Both the position numbers and the translations under genes were made by a program. This document shows positions 21,083 to 30,055 of a DNA stretch of 64,000 nt, in pieces; position 1 is the first letter of the stretch; each line of letters begins with the position of its first letter. The notes under the pieces are model-generated. The model was given only the letters and a program-made list of their open reading frames with translations, had not been told where the DNA came from and did no database searches. Source of the stretch: Burkholderiales bacterium PBB2 (GTDB lineage Bacteria > Pseudomonadota > Gammaproteobacteria > Burkholderiales > Burkholderiaceae_C); contig NKIM01000012.1 of assembly GCA_002255955.1 (NCBI GenBank), positions 1 to 64,000 on the forward strand, in the 5' to 3' direction.

Positions 21083-22966
21083 ATGAATTGGTTGTCTCTT
21101 GATGCCTTCCTGACCCGCATCCGGCCACAGCGTGAGGCCCTGGCCTTGCTGCTGGACCTGGCCGTGGTTGCTCTGGCCTGGCAGGCCACCTACCTGTTCC
21201 GTTTGGGTTTTGAGCGTTGGTTCAGTGTGCGCCCGGGCTATGACCACTGGGTGCTGCTCGGCTTTGTGCTGCTCTATGCCCTGGTGCTCAAGGGCCTCAA
21301 GGTGCCCAAGGGCATGTGGCGTTTCTCGGGCTTTGGTGAGGTTCAGCGCCTGGCCCTGGCCTGCCTGATCGCCGGCCTGATCGGCGCCACCCTGGTCTTG
21401 ATGGCCCAGCTCAGCAAGGTGCCGCGCGCCGTGCTGGCGCTGCATCCACTCTTTGCGTTGATGGGCCTGGCCATGCTGCGCATGGGCTACCGCATGCTGT
21501 ATGAGCACATGCGCAGCCGCATCAGTGGCAGCGCGCAGGAGCAGCGTCGTGCCTTGGTCATGGGCGCGGGCGATGCCGGGCGCCTGTTGGTGGCCGGCAT
21601 ACAGCACAGCCAGGGTTGGGTGGTGGTGGGCTATCTGGACGATGCGCCCGAGAAGCGGGGCGCGCGTGTCGGCGGCGTCCCGGTGCTGGGCGGTCTTGAG
21701 CAGGTCAAGCAATTCTCCGAACTGCACGGCATCACCCACCTGATCGTGGCCATGCCTGCGGCGAGCACGGCCCAGCGCCGCCGTGCCCTGGACCTGGCGG
21801 CTCAGGCCGGCCTGCCGGTGCTGACCGTGCCCAGCAGCCAGGAACTGCTGGCCGGTCGCAACGTCGATCAGGTGCGCGACATCGAGCCCGAGGATCTGCT
21901 GGGCCGCGAGCCGGTGGAGTTGGACGAAGGCGGCATCAGCGAATGCCTGAATGGCAAGGTGGTCTTGATCACCGGCGCGGGCGGCTCCATCGGCTCCGAG
22001 CTGTGCCGGCAAGTGGCCCGTTATGGCCCCTCCAAGATCGTGCTTTACGAGCTCTCAGAGTTCGCGCTCTACACCATCGAGCAGGAGCTCGGCGAGAAGT
22101 TCCCCCACATCCCCCTCGTGCGCCTCGTCGGCGACGTGAAGGACCTGGAGCACTTGCGCTACGTCTTCGGTAAGTACAAGCCCCAGATCGTCTTCCATGC
22201 GGCGGCCTACAAGCATGTGCCCCTGATGGAAGAAGAGAACGCCTGGGCCTGCCTGCGCAACAACACCCTCGGTACCTACAACGCCTGCCAGGCAGCGGCT
22301 GAGCATGGCGTCGAGCGCTTTGTGCTCATCAGCACCGACAAGGCCGTCAACCCGACCAATGTGATGGGCGCCACCAAGCGCGCTGCCGAACTGGTCATCA
22401 GCCATATGGCCAGCGAATGCGAAAAGAAAGGTCAGCCCACCAAGTTCATGGCTGTGCGTTTCGGCAATGTTCTGGGCTCCAGCGGCAGCGTGATCCCCAA
22501 GTTCAAGGAACAAATCGCCAAGGGCGGCCCGGTGACGGTGACGCACCCGGACATCACGCGTTACTTCATGACGATTCCGGAGGCGGCGAGGTTGGTGGTG
22601 CAAGCCGGGTCTCTTGGCGAATCAGGGCAAGTCTTTGTGCTCGATATGGGCGAGCCCGTGAAGATTGCCGATTTGGCACGGACGATGATTCGAATGAGTG
22701 GCAAGGATCTTGGCTCAATCCGAATCGAGTTTTCGGGTCTGCGCCCGGGCGAAAAACTGTACGAAGAGTTGCTGGGCGACGGCGATACGACGCTGCCGAC
22801 ACGGATCGCAGCGCTGCGCATCGCCCGGCTGGGTGAGCGTGTTGCAGATGACGGTACCGTGGAGATCTTGCTGGCAGCGCTCGGGGAGGGTGGCAGTACC
22901 GGAGAGGGTGCGGCCACACGGGCACTGCTGGCGGGCCTGCCGTTCAGCTACAGCGGCCGAGTGTGA
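21083..22966 (+). CDS. wbpM: Membrane nucleoside-diphosphate-sugar 4,6-dehydratase (WbpM/PglF/CapD family)
   Basis: N-terminal TM region; ITGAGGSIGSELCRQVARYGPSKIVLYE; ALYTIEQEL; FVLISTDKAVNPTNVMGATKR. Confidence 0.94.
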   Translation: MNWLSLDAFLTRIRPQREALALLLDLAVVALAWQATYLFRLGFERWFSVRPGYDHWVLLGFVLLYALVLKGLKVPKGMWRFSGFGEVQRLALACLIAGLIGATLVLMAQLSKVPRAVLALHPLFALMGLAMLRMGYRMLYEHMRSRISGSAQEQRRALVMGAGDAGRLLVAGIQHSQGWVVVGYLDDAPEKRGARVGGVPVLGGLEQVKQFSELHGITHLIVAMPAASTAQRRRALDLAAQAGLPVLTVPSSQELLAGRNVDQVRDIEPEDLLGREPVELDEGGISECLNGKVVLITGAGGSIGSELCRQVARYGPSKIVLYELSEFALYTIEQELGEKFPHIPLVRLVGDVKDLEHLRYVFGKYKPQIVFHAAAYKHVPLMEEENAWACLRNNTLGTYNACQAAAEHGVERFVLISTDKAVNPTNVMGATKRAAELVISHMASECEKKGQPTKFMAVRFGNVLGSSGSVIPKFKEQIAKGGPVTVTHPDITRYFMTIPEAARLVVQAGSLGESGQVFVLDMGEPVKIADLARTMIRMSGKDLGSIRIEFSGLRPGEKLYEELLGDGDTTLPTRIAALRIARLGERVADDGTVEILLAALGEGGSTGEGAATRALLAGLPFSYSGRV

Positions 22967-24193
22967 TCACGGAGCGGCGGGGTTGGCCAGCCAGACCTCG
23001 AGTTGCGACATCAGGGCACTGCGTTTGAAGTGCGTTGCCCCAAAGCGTTGACCGCGTGCTCCCATGTGGGCGCGCTCCTCTGCCGAGAGGTTTGCCAAAG
23101 CTTTTGCTTGCTCGGCCAGTGCTTGTGCATCCCCGGACGGTGCCACGAGGCCTGCGCCAGACTCTTGGATCACACGAGCACCTTCGCCGTCGAGCATACC
23201 CAGCAGCGGCTTGCCTGCAGCGAGGTAGCTCTGCACCTTGCCTGGAATGGTCATGGCGAATATCGGCTCTGCCTTCAATGACACCAGCAGTGCATCGGCC
23301 CCCGCAAAAAAGCTAGGCATGCGCTCCACCGGGTAGCGCCCCAGCATGAACACGGTCTCGGTCAGTCCCAGGCGAGCAATGTCTTGGCGTACTTGTGGTG
23401 CCGCACGCCCATCTCCGACGATCAACCAGTGGATGTCGGGGCGGTCGCGCGTCAAGGTCGCCGCAGCCAGAAGCGTCGGAAAATCCTGTGCATCTCCGAT
23501 ATTGCCCGCGAACAGGAGATTGAATCGACCTCGATGAGGCTCGAGTTCGGGTGCCGGCTCAGGCGCTTTTTCGTTGGCATCGAACACTTCCTCCGACCAC
23601 TGCGGGAAGTAGCGAAAACGTTGGGCGGACCCTTCCCAGCGGCTGATAGGCTCCGCGAACGCTCGTGATTGCCCCAGGATGAGATCGCAGCGACGGTAGA
23701 TGAATCGGCACAGCAGGCCAACCGCCTTCAGCGCCCGATCGGACTTGACCATCCCGACAGCCTTCAGCGTATCGGGCCAGAGATCGAGCACCCACATAGA
23801 CAAAGGCGCCCGCTTGATCCACTTCAAGACGATGGCCGGCAGCGCAGATGTGATGGGGGACGTCTCAAAGACGAAAATCGCGTCGAAGCGTCGACCGCGT
23901 AGCAGCCAGGGGCCACTCAGGCACCCCCAGAAAACAAAACTCCAGTAGTTGAGCAGCAGCTTGAAACTGCCTTTGCCTCGCGGACGCAAGGGAACACGGA
24001 GGATGTCTGCTCCTGCGTAACTCGAGAACCTGGATGGGCTGGCGGCAAACTCGGGGAGAAGCTCCCCTTCGGGATAGTTTGGGCGCCCAGTCAGGACTGT
24101 GACTTCATGTCCGCGTGCCGTGAGTTCGGAGACGACTTCGTTGACACGAAAGGTCTCCGGCCAGAAGTACTGGCTGACAACAAGAACCTTCAA
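22967..24193 (-). CDS. wbuB: Glycosyltransferase WbuB-like (GT4)
   Basis: KVLVVSQYFWPETFRVNEVVSELTARGHEVTVLTGRPNYPEG; probable TTG start at 24193, 10 bp inside the end of the upstream wecB/fnlC-like gene. Confidence 0.9.
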   Translation of the reverse strand: MKVLVVSQYFWPETFRVNEVVSELTARGHEVTVLTGRPNYPEGELLPEFAASPSRFSSYAGADILRVPLRPRGKGSFKLLLNYWSFVFWGCLSGPWLLRGRRFDAIFVFETSPITSALPAIVLKWIKRAPLSMWVLDLWPDTLKAVGMVKSDRALKAVGLLCRFIYRRCDLILGQSRAFAEPISRWEGSAQRFRYFPQWSEEVFDANEKAPEPAPELEPHRGRFNLLFAGNIGDAQDFPTLLAAATLTRDRPDIHWLIVGDGRAAPQVRQDIARLGLTETVFMLGRYPVERMPSFFAGADALLVSLKAEPIFAMTIPGKVQSYLAAGKPLLGMLDGEGARVIQESGAGLVAPSGDAQALAEQAKALANLSAEERAHMGARGQRFGATHFKRSALMSQLEVWLANPAAP

Positions 24194-24200
24194 TGTCGGA

Positions 24201-25334
24201 TCACTCGTAGCGACGCCAGACGACGCGCTGCACATAGTCCGTATAGCTGTGGACGATGCGTACCACCTTGTCTGACACGTTGGGCATGCTGTAGTCGGCG
24301 ACTTGACGCAGCGAGCGCTCCGCGCCGCGAACTTGTGTATCGAGGATGGCCATCGCTTGGCGCACTCGATCAAGTTCCAGCCCGACCATCATCACTGAAG
24401 CCTCTTCCATGCCCTCGGGGCGCTCATGTGCCTCTCGAAGGTTGAGCGCCGGGAAGTTCAGGATCGACGATTCTTCAGTGATGGTGCCGCTGTCCGACAG
24501 CACAGCCTTGGCGTGCATCTGCAGCTTTACATAGTCATGAAAGCCAAGCGGTTTGAGCAGGCGGACCTGGGGGTGAAAGTTGACGCCCATCGCACTGATG
24601 CGCTTCTGCGTGCGTGGGTGCGTCGAGACGATGACAGGGAGGCCATGGTCCTCGGCCAAACCATTGAGCACCTGGCACAACTTGGTGAAGCTGCGATCCG
24701 ATTCGATGTTCTCTTCTCGGTGCGCGCTGATCACGAAATAGCGGCCGGGCTCTACACCCAAACGCGCCAGTGCATCGGATGCGTCGATGCGATCGCGATA
24801 GTGCGTGAGGACTTCGAACATCGGGCTGCCGGTCTTGATGACCTGATCGGGTGGCAGACCCTCGCGCAGAAGATACTCACGCGCAATGTCGCTGTAGGTC
24901 AGATTGATGTCGGCAGTGTGGTCAACGATTCTGCGGTTGGTTTCTTCTGGCACGCGCAAGTCGAAACAGCGGTTGCCAGCTTCCATGTGGAAGATAGTGA
25001 TCTTGCGGCGCTTGGCTGGAATCACAGCCAGGCAACTGTTGGTGTCTCCTAGCACCATCAGGGCTTCTGGCTGCTCTTGTTCCAGAACCTTGTCGACGGC
25101 GATGATCAGGTTGCCAATGGTTTGCGCAGCATTGGCGCCGGCACTGTTGAGAAAGTGGTCAGGCTTGCGCACTCCCAGATCGTCGAAAAAGACCTGGTTG
25201 AGCTCGTAGTCGTAGTTCTGCCCGGTGTGCACCAACACATGGTCGCAATGCTCATCCAAGCGCGCCAGGACGCGCGACAGACGGATGATTTCAGGGCGAG
25301 TACCGACGATCGAAACGATCTTTAGTTTTTTCAT
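24201..25334 (-). CDS. fnlC: UDP-N-acetylglucosamine 2-epimerase family (FnlC/WbjD-like)
   Basis: MKKLKIVSIVGTRPEIIRLSRVLARLDEHCDHVLVHTGQNYDYELNQVFFDDLGV; SDSGTITEESSILNFPALNLREAHERPEG; in operon with fnlA/fnlB. Confidence 0.92.
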   Translation of the reverse strand: MKKLKIVSIVGTRPEIIRLSRVLARLDEHCDHVLVHTGQNYDYELNQVFFDDLGVRKPDHFLNSAGANAAQTIGNLIIAVDKVLEQEQPEALMVLGDTNSCLAVIPAKRRKITIFHMEAGNRCFDLRVPEETNRRIVDHTADINLTYSDIAREYLLREGLPPDQVIKTGSPMFEVLTHYRDRIDASDALARLGVEPGRYFVISAHREENIESDRSFTKLCQVLNGLAEDHGLPVIVSTHPRTQKRISAMGVNFHPQVRLLKPLGFHDYVKLQMHAKAVLSDSGTITEESSILNFPALNLREAHERPEGMEEASVMMVGLELDRVRQAMAILDTQVRGAERSLRQVADYSMPNVSDKVVRIVHSYTDYVQRVVWRRYE

Positions 25335-26446
25335 GCTTGCTGCACCTTCTCCGCCACTGTGTCAGGATTCTGCCGGTCGAAGATTTCGTTGGCCCAAACC
25401 ATCACAAGCAACTCGTCATCGCCGACGTTGGTCACGTTGTGAGTCCAGCCTGGAATGGTTTCGACGATGCGGCCTTCGCCGCCGCGAGTGGTGATTTCGT
25501 GGGTCTCGTTCGTGATGATGTGGCGGAAGCCGAAGCTGGCGGTGCCCTTCATGACCAGGAACTTCTCAGTCTTTGTGTGGTGATAGTGCTCACCCCGGGT
25601 GATACCCGGGAACGCCGTGAAGTAGCCGAACTGGCCGCTGTCGGTGGTTTTGAGCATCTCGACGAACACGCCGCGCGGATCCGCATGCCGAGCCACCTGG
25701 TATTCGAAGGCTGGCAGCGGCAGGAAGCTCACATAGGTCGCGTACAGCGCGCGGGTCAAGCCGGTGCCCACGCGCTCGGAAACCATGTTCTCGCGGCTGG
25801 CGTGGAATGCTCGGATTTGGTTGGCCAAGGTGCCGACTGTCGTGTCGTACTCGGGGCCGGCCTGAACCAAACCAGAAGCAGGCGCTCCGTCTTCGAGCAG
25901 CGCTACGAAATGGCGAACCACATCATCGATGTAGATCAGCTTGAGTGCGGCGTCAGGCGCGTTGACCACGATGGGCTCGCCTCGCGCAATGTTGTGGCAA
26001 AAAGTGGCCACTGCCGAGTTGTAGTTCGGACGAGACCATTTGCCAAAGACATTGGTCAAACGGAATACATGCACGGAAGCTCCGGTGCGTGTACCGTAGG
26101 CGTACAAAGCGTCCTCGGCGGCTCGCTTGCTCTGGCCATAGGGGTTGTCAAGGCCGGCCTGTGTGGACGAGGCGTACACCACACCAGGAGGCGAGGGCAG
26201 CGAAGCCATCGCGTCACAGAGGCGGCGTGTGAAGTCGTGGTTGCCAGTGCTGAACTCAGCAGGATCCTGCGGGCGATTGACGCCCGCGAGGTGGAACACG
26301 CGTTCGACGCCCGTCAACAGAACAGGCAATTCAGTCGGCGCTACGTCGTGGGGAATCAGGACAAGGTCCCGGTGACCCAACTCCTGGAGTCGAACTTGTA
26401 GATTGCGGCCGATGAAACCACGGCCGCCGGTCAATGCGATGCGCAT
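25331..26446 (-). CDS. fnlB: NAD-dependent epimerase/reductase with C-terminal cupin (FnlB/WbjC/CapF-like)
   Basis: MRIALTGGRGFIGRNLQVRLQELGH plus C-terminal GEHYHHTKTEKFLVMKGTASFGFRHI cupin. Confidence 0.92.
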   Translation of the reverse strand: MRIALTGGRGFIGRNLQVRLQELGHRDLVLIPHDVAPTELPVLLTGVERVFHLAGVNRPQDPAEFSTGNHDFTRRLCDAMASLPSPPGVVYASSTQAGLDNPYGQSKRAAEDALYAYGTRTGASVHVFRLTNVFGKWSRPNYNSAVATFCHNIARGEPIVVNAPDAALKLIYIDDVVRHFVALLEDGAPASGLVQAGPEYDTTVGTLANQIRAFHASRENMVSERVGTGLTRALYATYVSFLPLPAFEYQVARHADPRGVFVEMLKTTDSGQFGYFTAFPGITRGEHYHHTKTEKFLVMKGTASFGFRHIITNETHEITTRGGEGRIVETIPGWTHNVTNVGDDELLVMVWANEIFDRQNPDTVAEKVQQA

Positions 26447-26447
26447 A

Positions 26448-27482
26448 TCAGTCCTCCGGATGTGCTGCTTCGCCGGCGGCAATCCGCCGCATGAAGTCCA
26501 ACTTCAGCAGCAGGCGCTTCATGCCCTCGACGTCCAAGCGCTCGGTGTTGTGGGAGTTGTAGTCTTCGGCCTCGGAGATGCTCACCTCACCCTGTTCGAC
26601 AAATTTGCCGTAGTTGAGGTCACGGCCATCCGGGGGAACGCGGAAGTACCCCTCGAGGTCTTCAGCGGCGGCGCGCTCTTCACGGCTGAGCAGGGCCTCG
26701 TAGAGTTTCTCGCCGTGGCGCGTACCAATGACGCGGACTTCGTGTTCTGGCTTGCCCATCAACGACAGGATCGCTTCAGTCAATACGGCGACAGTTGCTG
26801 CCGGCGCCTTTTGTACAAAGATGTCGCCGTTGTTGCCGTGCTCGAACGCATACAGGACGAGTTCGACAGCGTCGTCGAGCGTCATCATGAAGCGCGTCAT
26901 ATTGGGGTCGGTGATGGTGATTGGCTTGCCGGCGCGAACCTGCTCAACGAACAGGGGGATCACCGAGCCGCGAGAGGCCATCACATTGCCATACCGAGTG
27001 CCGCAGATGACGGTGCCAGTGCCTTCCAAATTACGGGAGGCTGCAACCATGACCTTTTCCATCATCGCCTTGGAAATGCCCATGGCGTTGATTGGGTAGA
27101 CCGCCTTGTCAGTGCTCAGGCAGACCACCCGCTTCACGCCGGCACGAATTGCCGCTTCAAGTACGTTTTCGGTGCCCAGCACATTGGTGCGGACAGCCTC
27201 CATCGGATGGAATTCGCAGGAGGGAACTTGCTTGAGCGCTGCGGCGTGATAGCAAAAATCTACGCCGCGCATGGCGCTCTCAACGGCGCGGGCGTCTCGA
27301 ACGTCGCCGATGTAGAACTTCAGCTTCGGGTGGTTGTAACGCTTGCGCATGTCGTCCTGCTTCTTTTCGTCGCGGGAGAAGATGCGGATCTCGCGTAGGT
27401 CTGAATCCAGGAAGCGGCGCAGCACGGCGTTGCCGAAGCTGCCTGTGCCGCCAGTGATCAGCAGGGTCTTGTCAGTGAACAT
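26448..27482 (-). CDS. fnlA: UDP-GlcNAc 4,6-dehydratase/5-epimerase (FnlA/WbjB-like)
   Basis: LLITGGTGSFGNAVLRRFLDSDLREIRIFSRDEKKQDDMRKRY. Confidence 0.94.
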   Translation of the reverse strand: MFTDKTLLITGGTGSFGNAVLRRFLDSDLREIRIFSRDEKKQDDMRKRYNHPKLKFYIGDVRDARAVESAMRGVDFCYHAAALKQVPSCEFHPMEAVRTNVLGTENVLEAAIRAGVKRVVCLSTDKAVYPINAMGISKAMMEKVMVAASRNLEGTGTVICGTRYGNVMASRGSVIPLFVEQVRAGKPITITDPNMTRFMMTLDDAVELVLYAFEHGNNGDIFVQKAPAATVAVLTEAILSLMGKPEHEVRVIGTRHGEKLYEALLSREERAAAEDLEGYFRVPPDGRDLNYGKFVEQGEVSISEAEDYNSHNTERLDVEGMKRLLLKLDFMRRIAAGEAAHPED

Positions 27483-27488
27483 GAGGAA

Positions 27489-28286
27489 TTAGATCTTGGA
27501 GTGGGTACGCAATGCCGCGCGGCAGAGGTCGTCCTTCTGCGAAGGCGTCGGGTAGTTGATCAGCACGGCGCGGTACTGGCCCTTGAAAACGAACAAGCTA
27601 CCTGCAGCCGCGCCGATCACTCCGCAGGCGCTCAGAAGGGCCCCGACATGATCGAGTGAGCCGGCTCCGCCCAATACCGTCAGCGGAACTTTTAGCGCGG
27701 CACGCATCTGCTGGGCCAGTTCGATGTCGTAGCCCTTCATCTCGCCGTCGCGATCGACCGAGTTGATGACGATTTCTCCGGCTCCCGCATCTTGCAACTG
27801 CTTTGCAAAAGCCACCGGATCGAGCTTGTGGGCGTTCTTGGCGTTATGAGTGGTGAGTTCGTAGCCTTTGCTGAAGAGCCCGCTTTTCTTTCGAATATCG
27901 AGCACGGCTACCACACTCTGGCGACCGATGGCCTCGGCCATACGTGTCAGCAGCGACGGATCGGCGACTGCAGCAGAGCTCACTGACACTTTCTCGACGC
28001 CGAGGTCGATGATGCGAGCGGCCTGCTCCGCAGTAGTAATCCCGCCGCCGTAGCAAAGCGGCATCCGGCACTCGGCGGCGAGCTTGGCGATGAGCCCGTA
28101 GTTGGGCTCCACTTTGTTCACGGCTGCATCGATGTCGATGACCATCAACTCGTCGGACTCTTTCTCGTTGAAGATCTTGACTGCGTTGATGGGGTCACCG
28201 ACGTACTTCGGCGCCTTGAACTGCTGGGTCTTGACCAGCCCGCCCTTGTGGACGAGGAGGCAGGGAATGATGCGGGGACGCAGCAT
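27489..28286 (-). CDS. HisF-like cyclase subunit of amidino-sugar pathway (WbuZ/HisF2-like)
   Basis: MLRPRIIPCLLVHKGGLVKTQQFKAPKYVGDPINAVKIFNEKESDELMVIDIDA; next to HisH- and WbpG-like genes. Confidence 0.9.
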   Translation of the reverse strand: MLRPRIIPCLLVHKGGLVKTQQFKAPKYVGDPINAVKIFNEKESDELMVIDIDAAVNKVEPNYGLIAKLAAECRMPLCYGGGITTAEQAARIIDLGVEKVSVSSAAVADPSLLTRMAEAIGRQSVVAVLDIRKKSGLFSKGYELTTHNAKNAHKLDPVAFAKQLQDAGAGEIVINSVDRDGEMKGYDIELAQQMRAALKVPLTVLGGAGSLDHVGALLSACGVIGAAAGSLFVFKGQYRAVLINYPTPSQKDDLCRAALRTHSKI

Positions 28287-28289
28287 GGC

Positions 28290-28904
28290 TCAGAGCTCCG
28301 CAAAGTTCTTCAAGAGTTGCGCACCAAAGTGATGGCTCTTCTCGGGGTGACACTGAACGCCGTGGATGTGGCCCTTGGACACGATGCAGTCGAAGTCCAG
28401 ACCATACTCAGCAGTTGCTGCCACGTCGGCCTTGTCTTGTGCATCGAAATAGTACGAATGCAGAAAGTAGAAGCGTGGCTCCGGTTCGAAGTCGGTGAAC
28501 AACTTGTTTCCCGGGCGCACCTTCAGGTCGTTCCATCCCATATGTGGCATGGGTAGGTCTTTGGAGGCCGGCGTATTGGCGAATGCCTTGACGCGACCGG
28601 GCACCCAATTGAGTCCGGGGAGTTCGCCTTCGTCACTGCCGCTGGCCAGCATCTGCATACCAACGCAGATGCCGATCACCGGGACTTCGCGTTCATGCAC
28701 CATCTCCTCGAGACGAGGGCGCAAGCCTGACTGGTTGAGCAGGGTCATGGCCGTGTCAAAGGCACCCACGCCAGGAAGGATCAGGCGTGTGGCACCCTCC
28801 AACTCATCGGCATTGCGAGCGCGGGTAGCGTCAATGCCCAAGCGCTTGAACATGGTCAAGAAGGCTTGGATATTTCCCACGCCGTAGTCGACGATGCGAA
28901 TCAT
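28290..28904 (-). CDS. HisH-like glutamine amidotransferase subunit (WbuY/HisH2-like)
   Basis: MIRIVDYGVGNIQAFLTMFKRLG; VIGICVGMQMLASGSDEGELPGLNWV; HGVQCHPEKSHHFG. Confidence 0.9.
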   Translation of the reverse strand: MIRIVDYGVGNIQAFLTMFKRLGIDATRARNADELEGATRLILPGVGAFDTAMTLLNQSGLRPRLEEMVHEREVPVIGICVGMQMLASGSDEGELPGLNWVPGRVKAFANTPASKDLPMPHMGWNDLKVRPGNKLFTDFEPEPRFYFLHSYYFDAQDKADVAATAEYGLDFDCIVSKGHIHGVQCHPEKSHHFGAQLLKNFAEL

Positions 28905-30031
28905 CGGAAGTACCTCTTTTCCAGCCCCAGCCAACGCATCGCGTTGGCACCGAAGCCGATCATCCAGCGCTTGTTCTTGTAGTCGCGATAGGTCTTCTTG
29001 GGTAAATCGAAGATCTGCTGCAACTCGTCCACCGTCAGGTCAAGTTTGTGGGCGACGTATTCGAACTCTTGCTTCAGAAAGTGCTCATCCATCTCTGGGC
29101 GAGAGATTCGATCCAGTGCCGCCTCACGTGTCATCTGCCCGGTCATGATCAGGCTGGAGAAGTGCGCACGGCGCTTGTGAAATCCGAAGCGGCGTGGCAG
29201 CCAGTAGTCTTCGTAGAAGCGCGTGAAGCGGGACTCGTGATGCTTATGTTGGAAGCGCTGCCACCCGAAACGGCGGCCGAGTTCATCCTCTGCTTCCTTT
29301 TTGCTGAATGGCACAAGGTTAAGCGGATGATGGACCTTCATACCAAGGATCTTTTGGTAATACAGTTTGTAGACCAAGATGTCCTTGAGTGGGAAGCTCT
29401 CCAAAGGCCGCTTGCCAAACTGCCGATGAATGTCGTTGAACAACAGCGTATCAATGCCAAGGTAGCCACCCCACTCTTCCGGCTCTCGACAGCATTCCGT
29501 CGAAAAGTTCGATCCTGTGATCACATGTTTGATCTTGTACTTACGAGCAAATTTGTACAAAGACGAGAAGAACGAAGCGTCCTGAGGCAGATCTTGGTCA
29601 GGAATCCCCGACTTCAGAAATGCAACTTGCAAATCCTTCATTTCCTCCCAGTTGATCACCTCTGTATACAAATCCAGGCCCAAGCCGTCCACGAGCTTTT
29701 CAATATTGCCTACGGCCTGGTCGGTGTTCCAGCCCGCGTCTACGTGGAACAGAAGTGGGCGAAGCCCCATTTTCTCCTTGGCCACATAGGCGGCGTACGA
29801 ACTATCCAACCCGCCACTCAAGCCGATGATGCAGTCGAAATCTTTTCCAGCCCCTTCGGTGCGGATTTGGTCTGCAAGCAGTTGTAGTTTTCGAGCACCT
29901 TCAGAACCGGTGTCCCAGGTAGGGGCCACCAAGGCTCTGAAGTTCACACAGTAATCACAAAGACCCTCCTCATTGAATCGGATGTGTGGATCCGATGTGT
30001 CCATGATGCAGTGTGAGCAGATTTTGTACAT
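28901..30031 (-). CDS. N-acetyl sugar amidotransferase (WbpG/WbuX/PseA family)
   Basis: CxxC-type N-terminus (ICSHCIMDTSDPHIRFNEEGLCDYC), PP-loop IIGLSGGLDSSYAAYVA. Confidence 0.93.
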   Translation of the reverse strand: MYKICSHCIMDTSDPHIRFNEEGLCDYCVNFRALVAPTWDTGSEGARKLQLLADQIRTEGAGKDFDCIIGLSGGLDSSYAAYVAKEKMGLRPLLFHVDAGWNTDQAVGNIEKLVDGLGLDLYTEVINWEEMKDLQVAFLKSGIPDQDLPQDASFFSSLYKFARKYKIKHVITGSNFSTECCREPEEWGGYLGIDTLLFNDIHRQFGKRPLESFPLKDILVYKLYYQKILGMKVHHPLNLVPFSKKEAEDELGRRFGWQRFQHKHHESRFTRFYEDYWLPRRFGFHKRRAHFSSLIMTGQMTREAALDRISRPEMDEHFLKQEFEYVAHKLDLTVDELQQIFDLPKKTYRDYKNKRWMIGFGANAMRWLGLEKRYFR

Positions 30032-30055
30032 TTTAAAGAAGCGCAGTAGGCTGAG

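Noticed and set aside
27489-28904. HisF/HisH-like pair considered as genuine histidine biosynthesis genes
   Set aside because: No other his genes nearby; adjacent to a WbpG-type amidotransferase and fnl genes, which indicates the amidino-sugar role instead.
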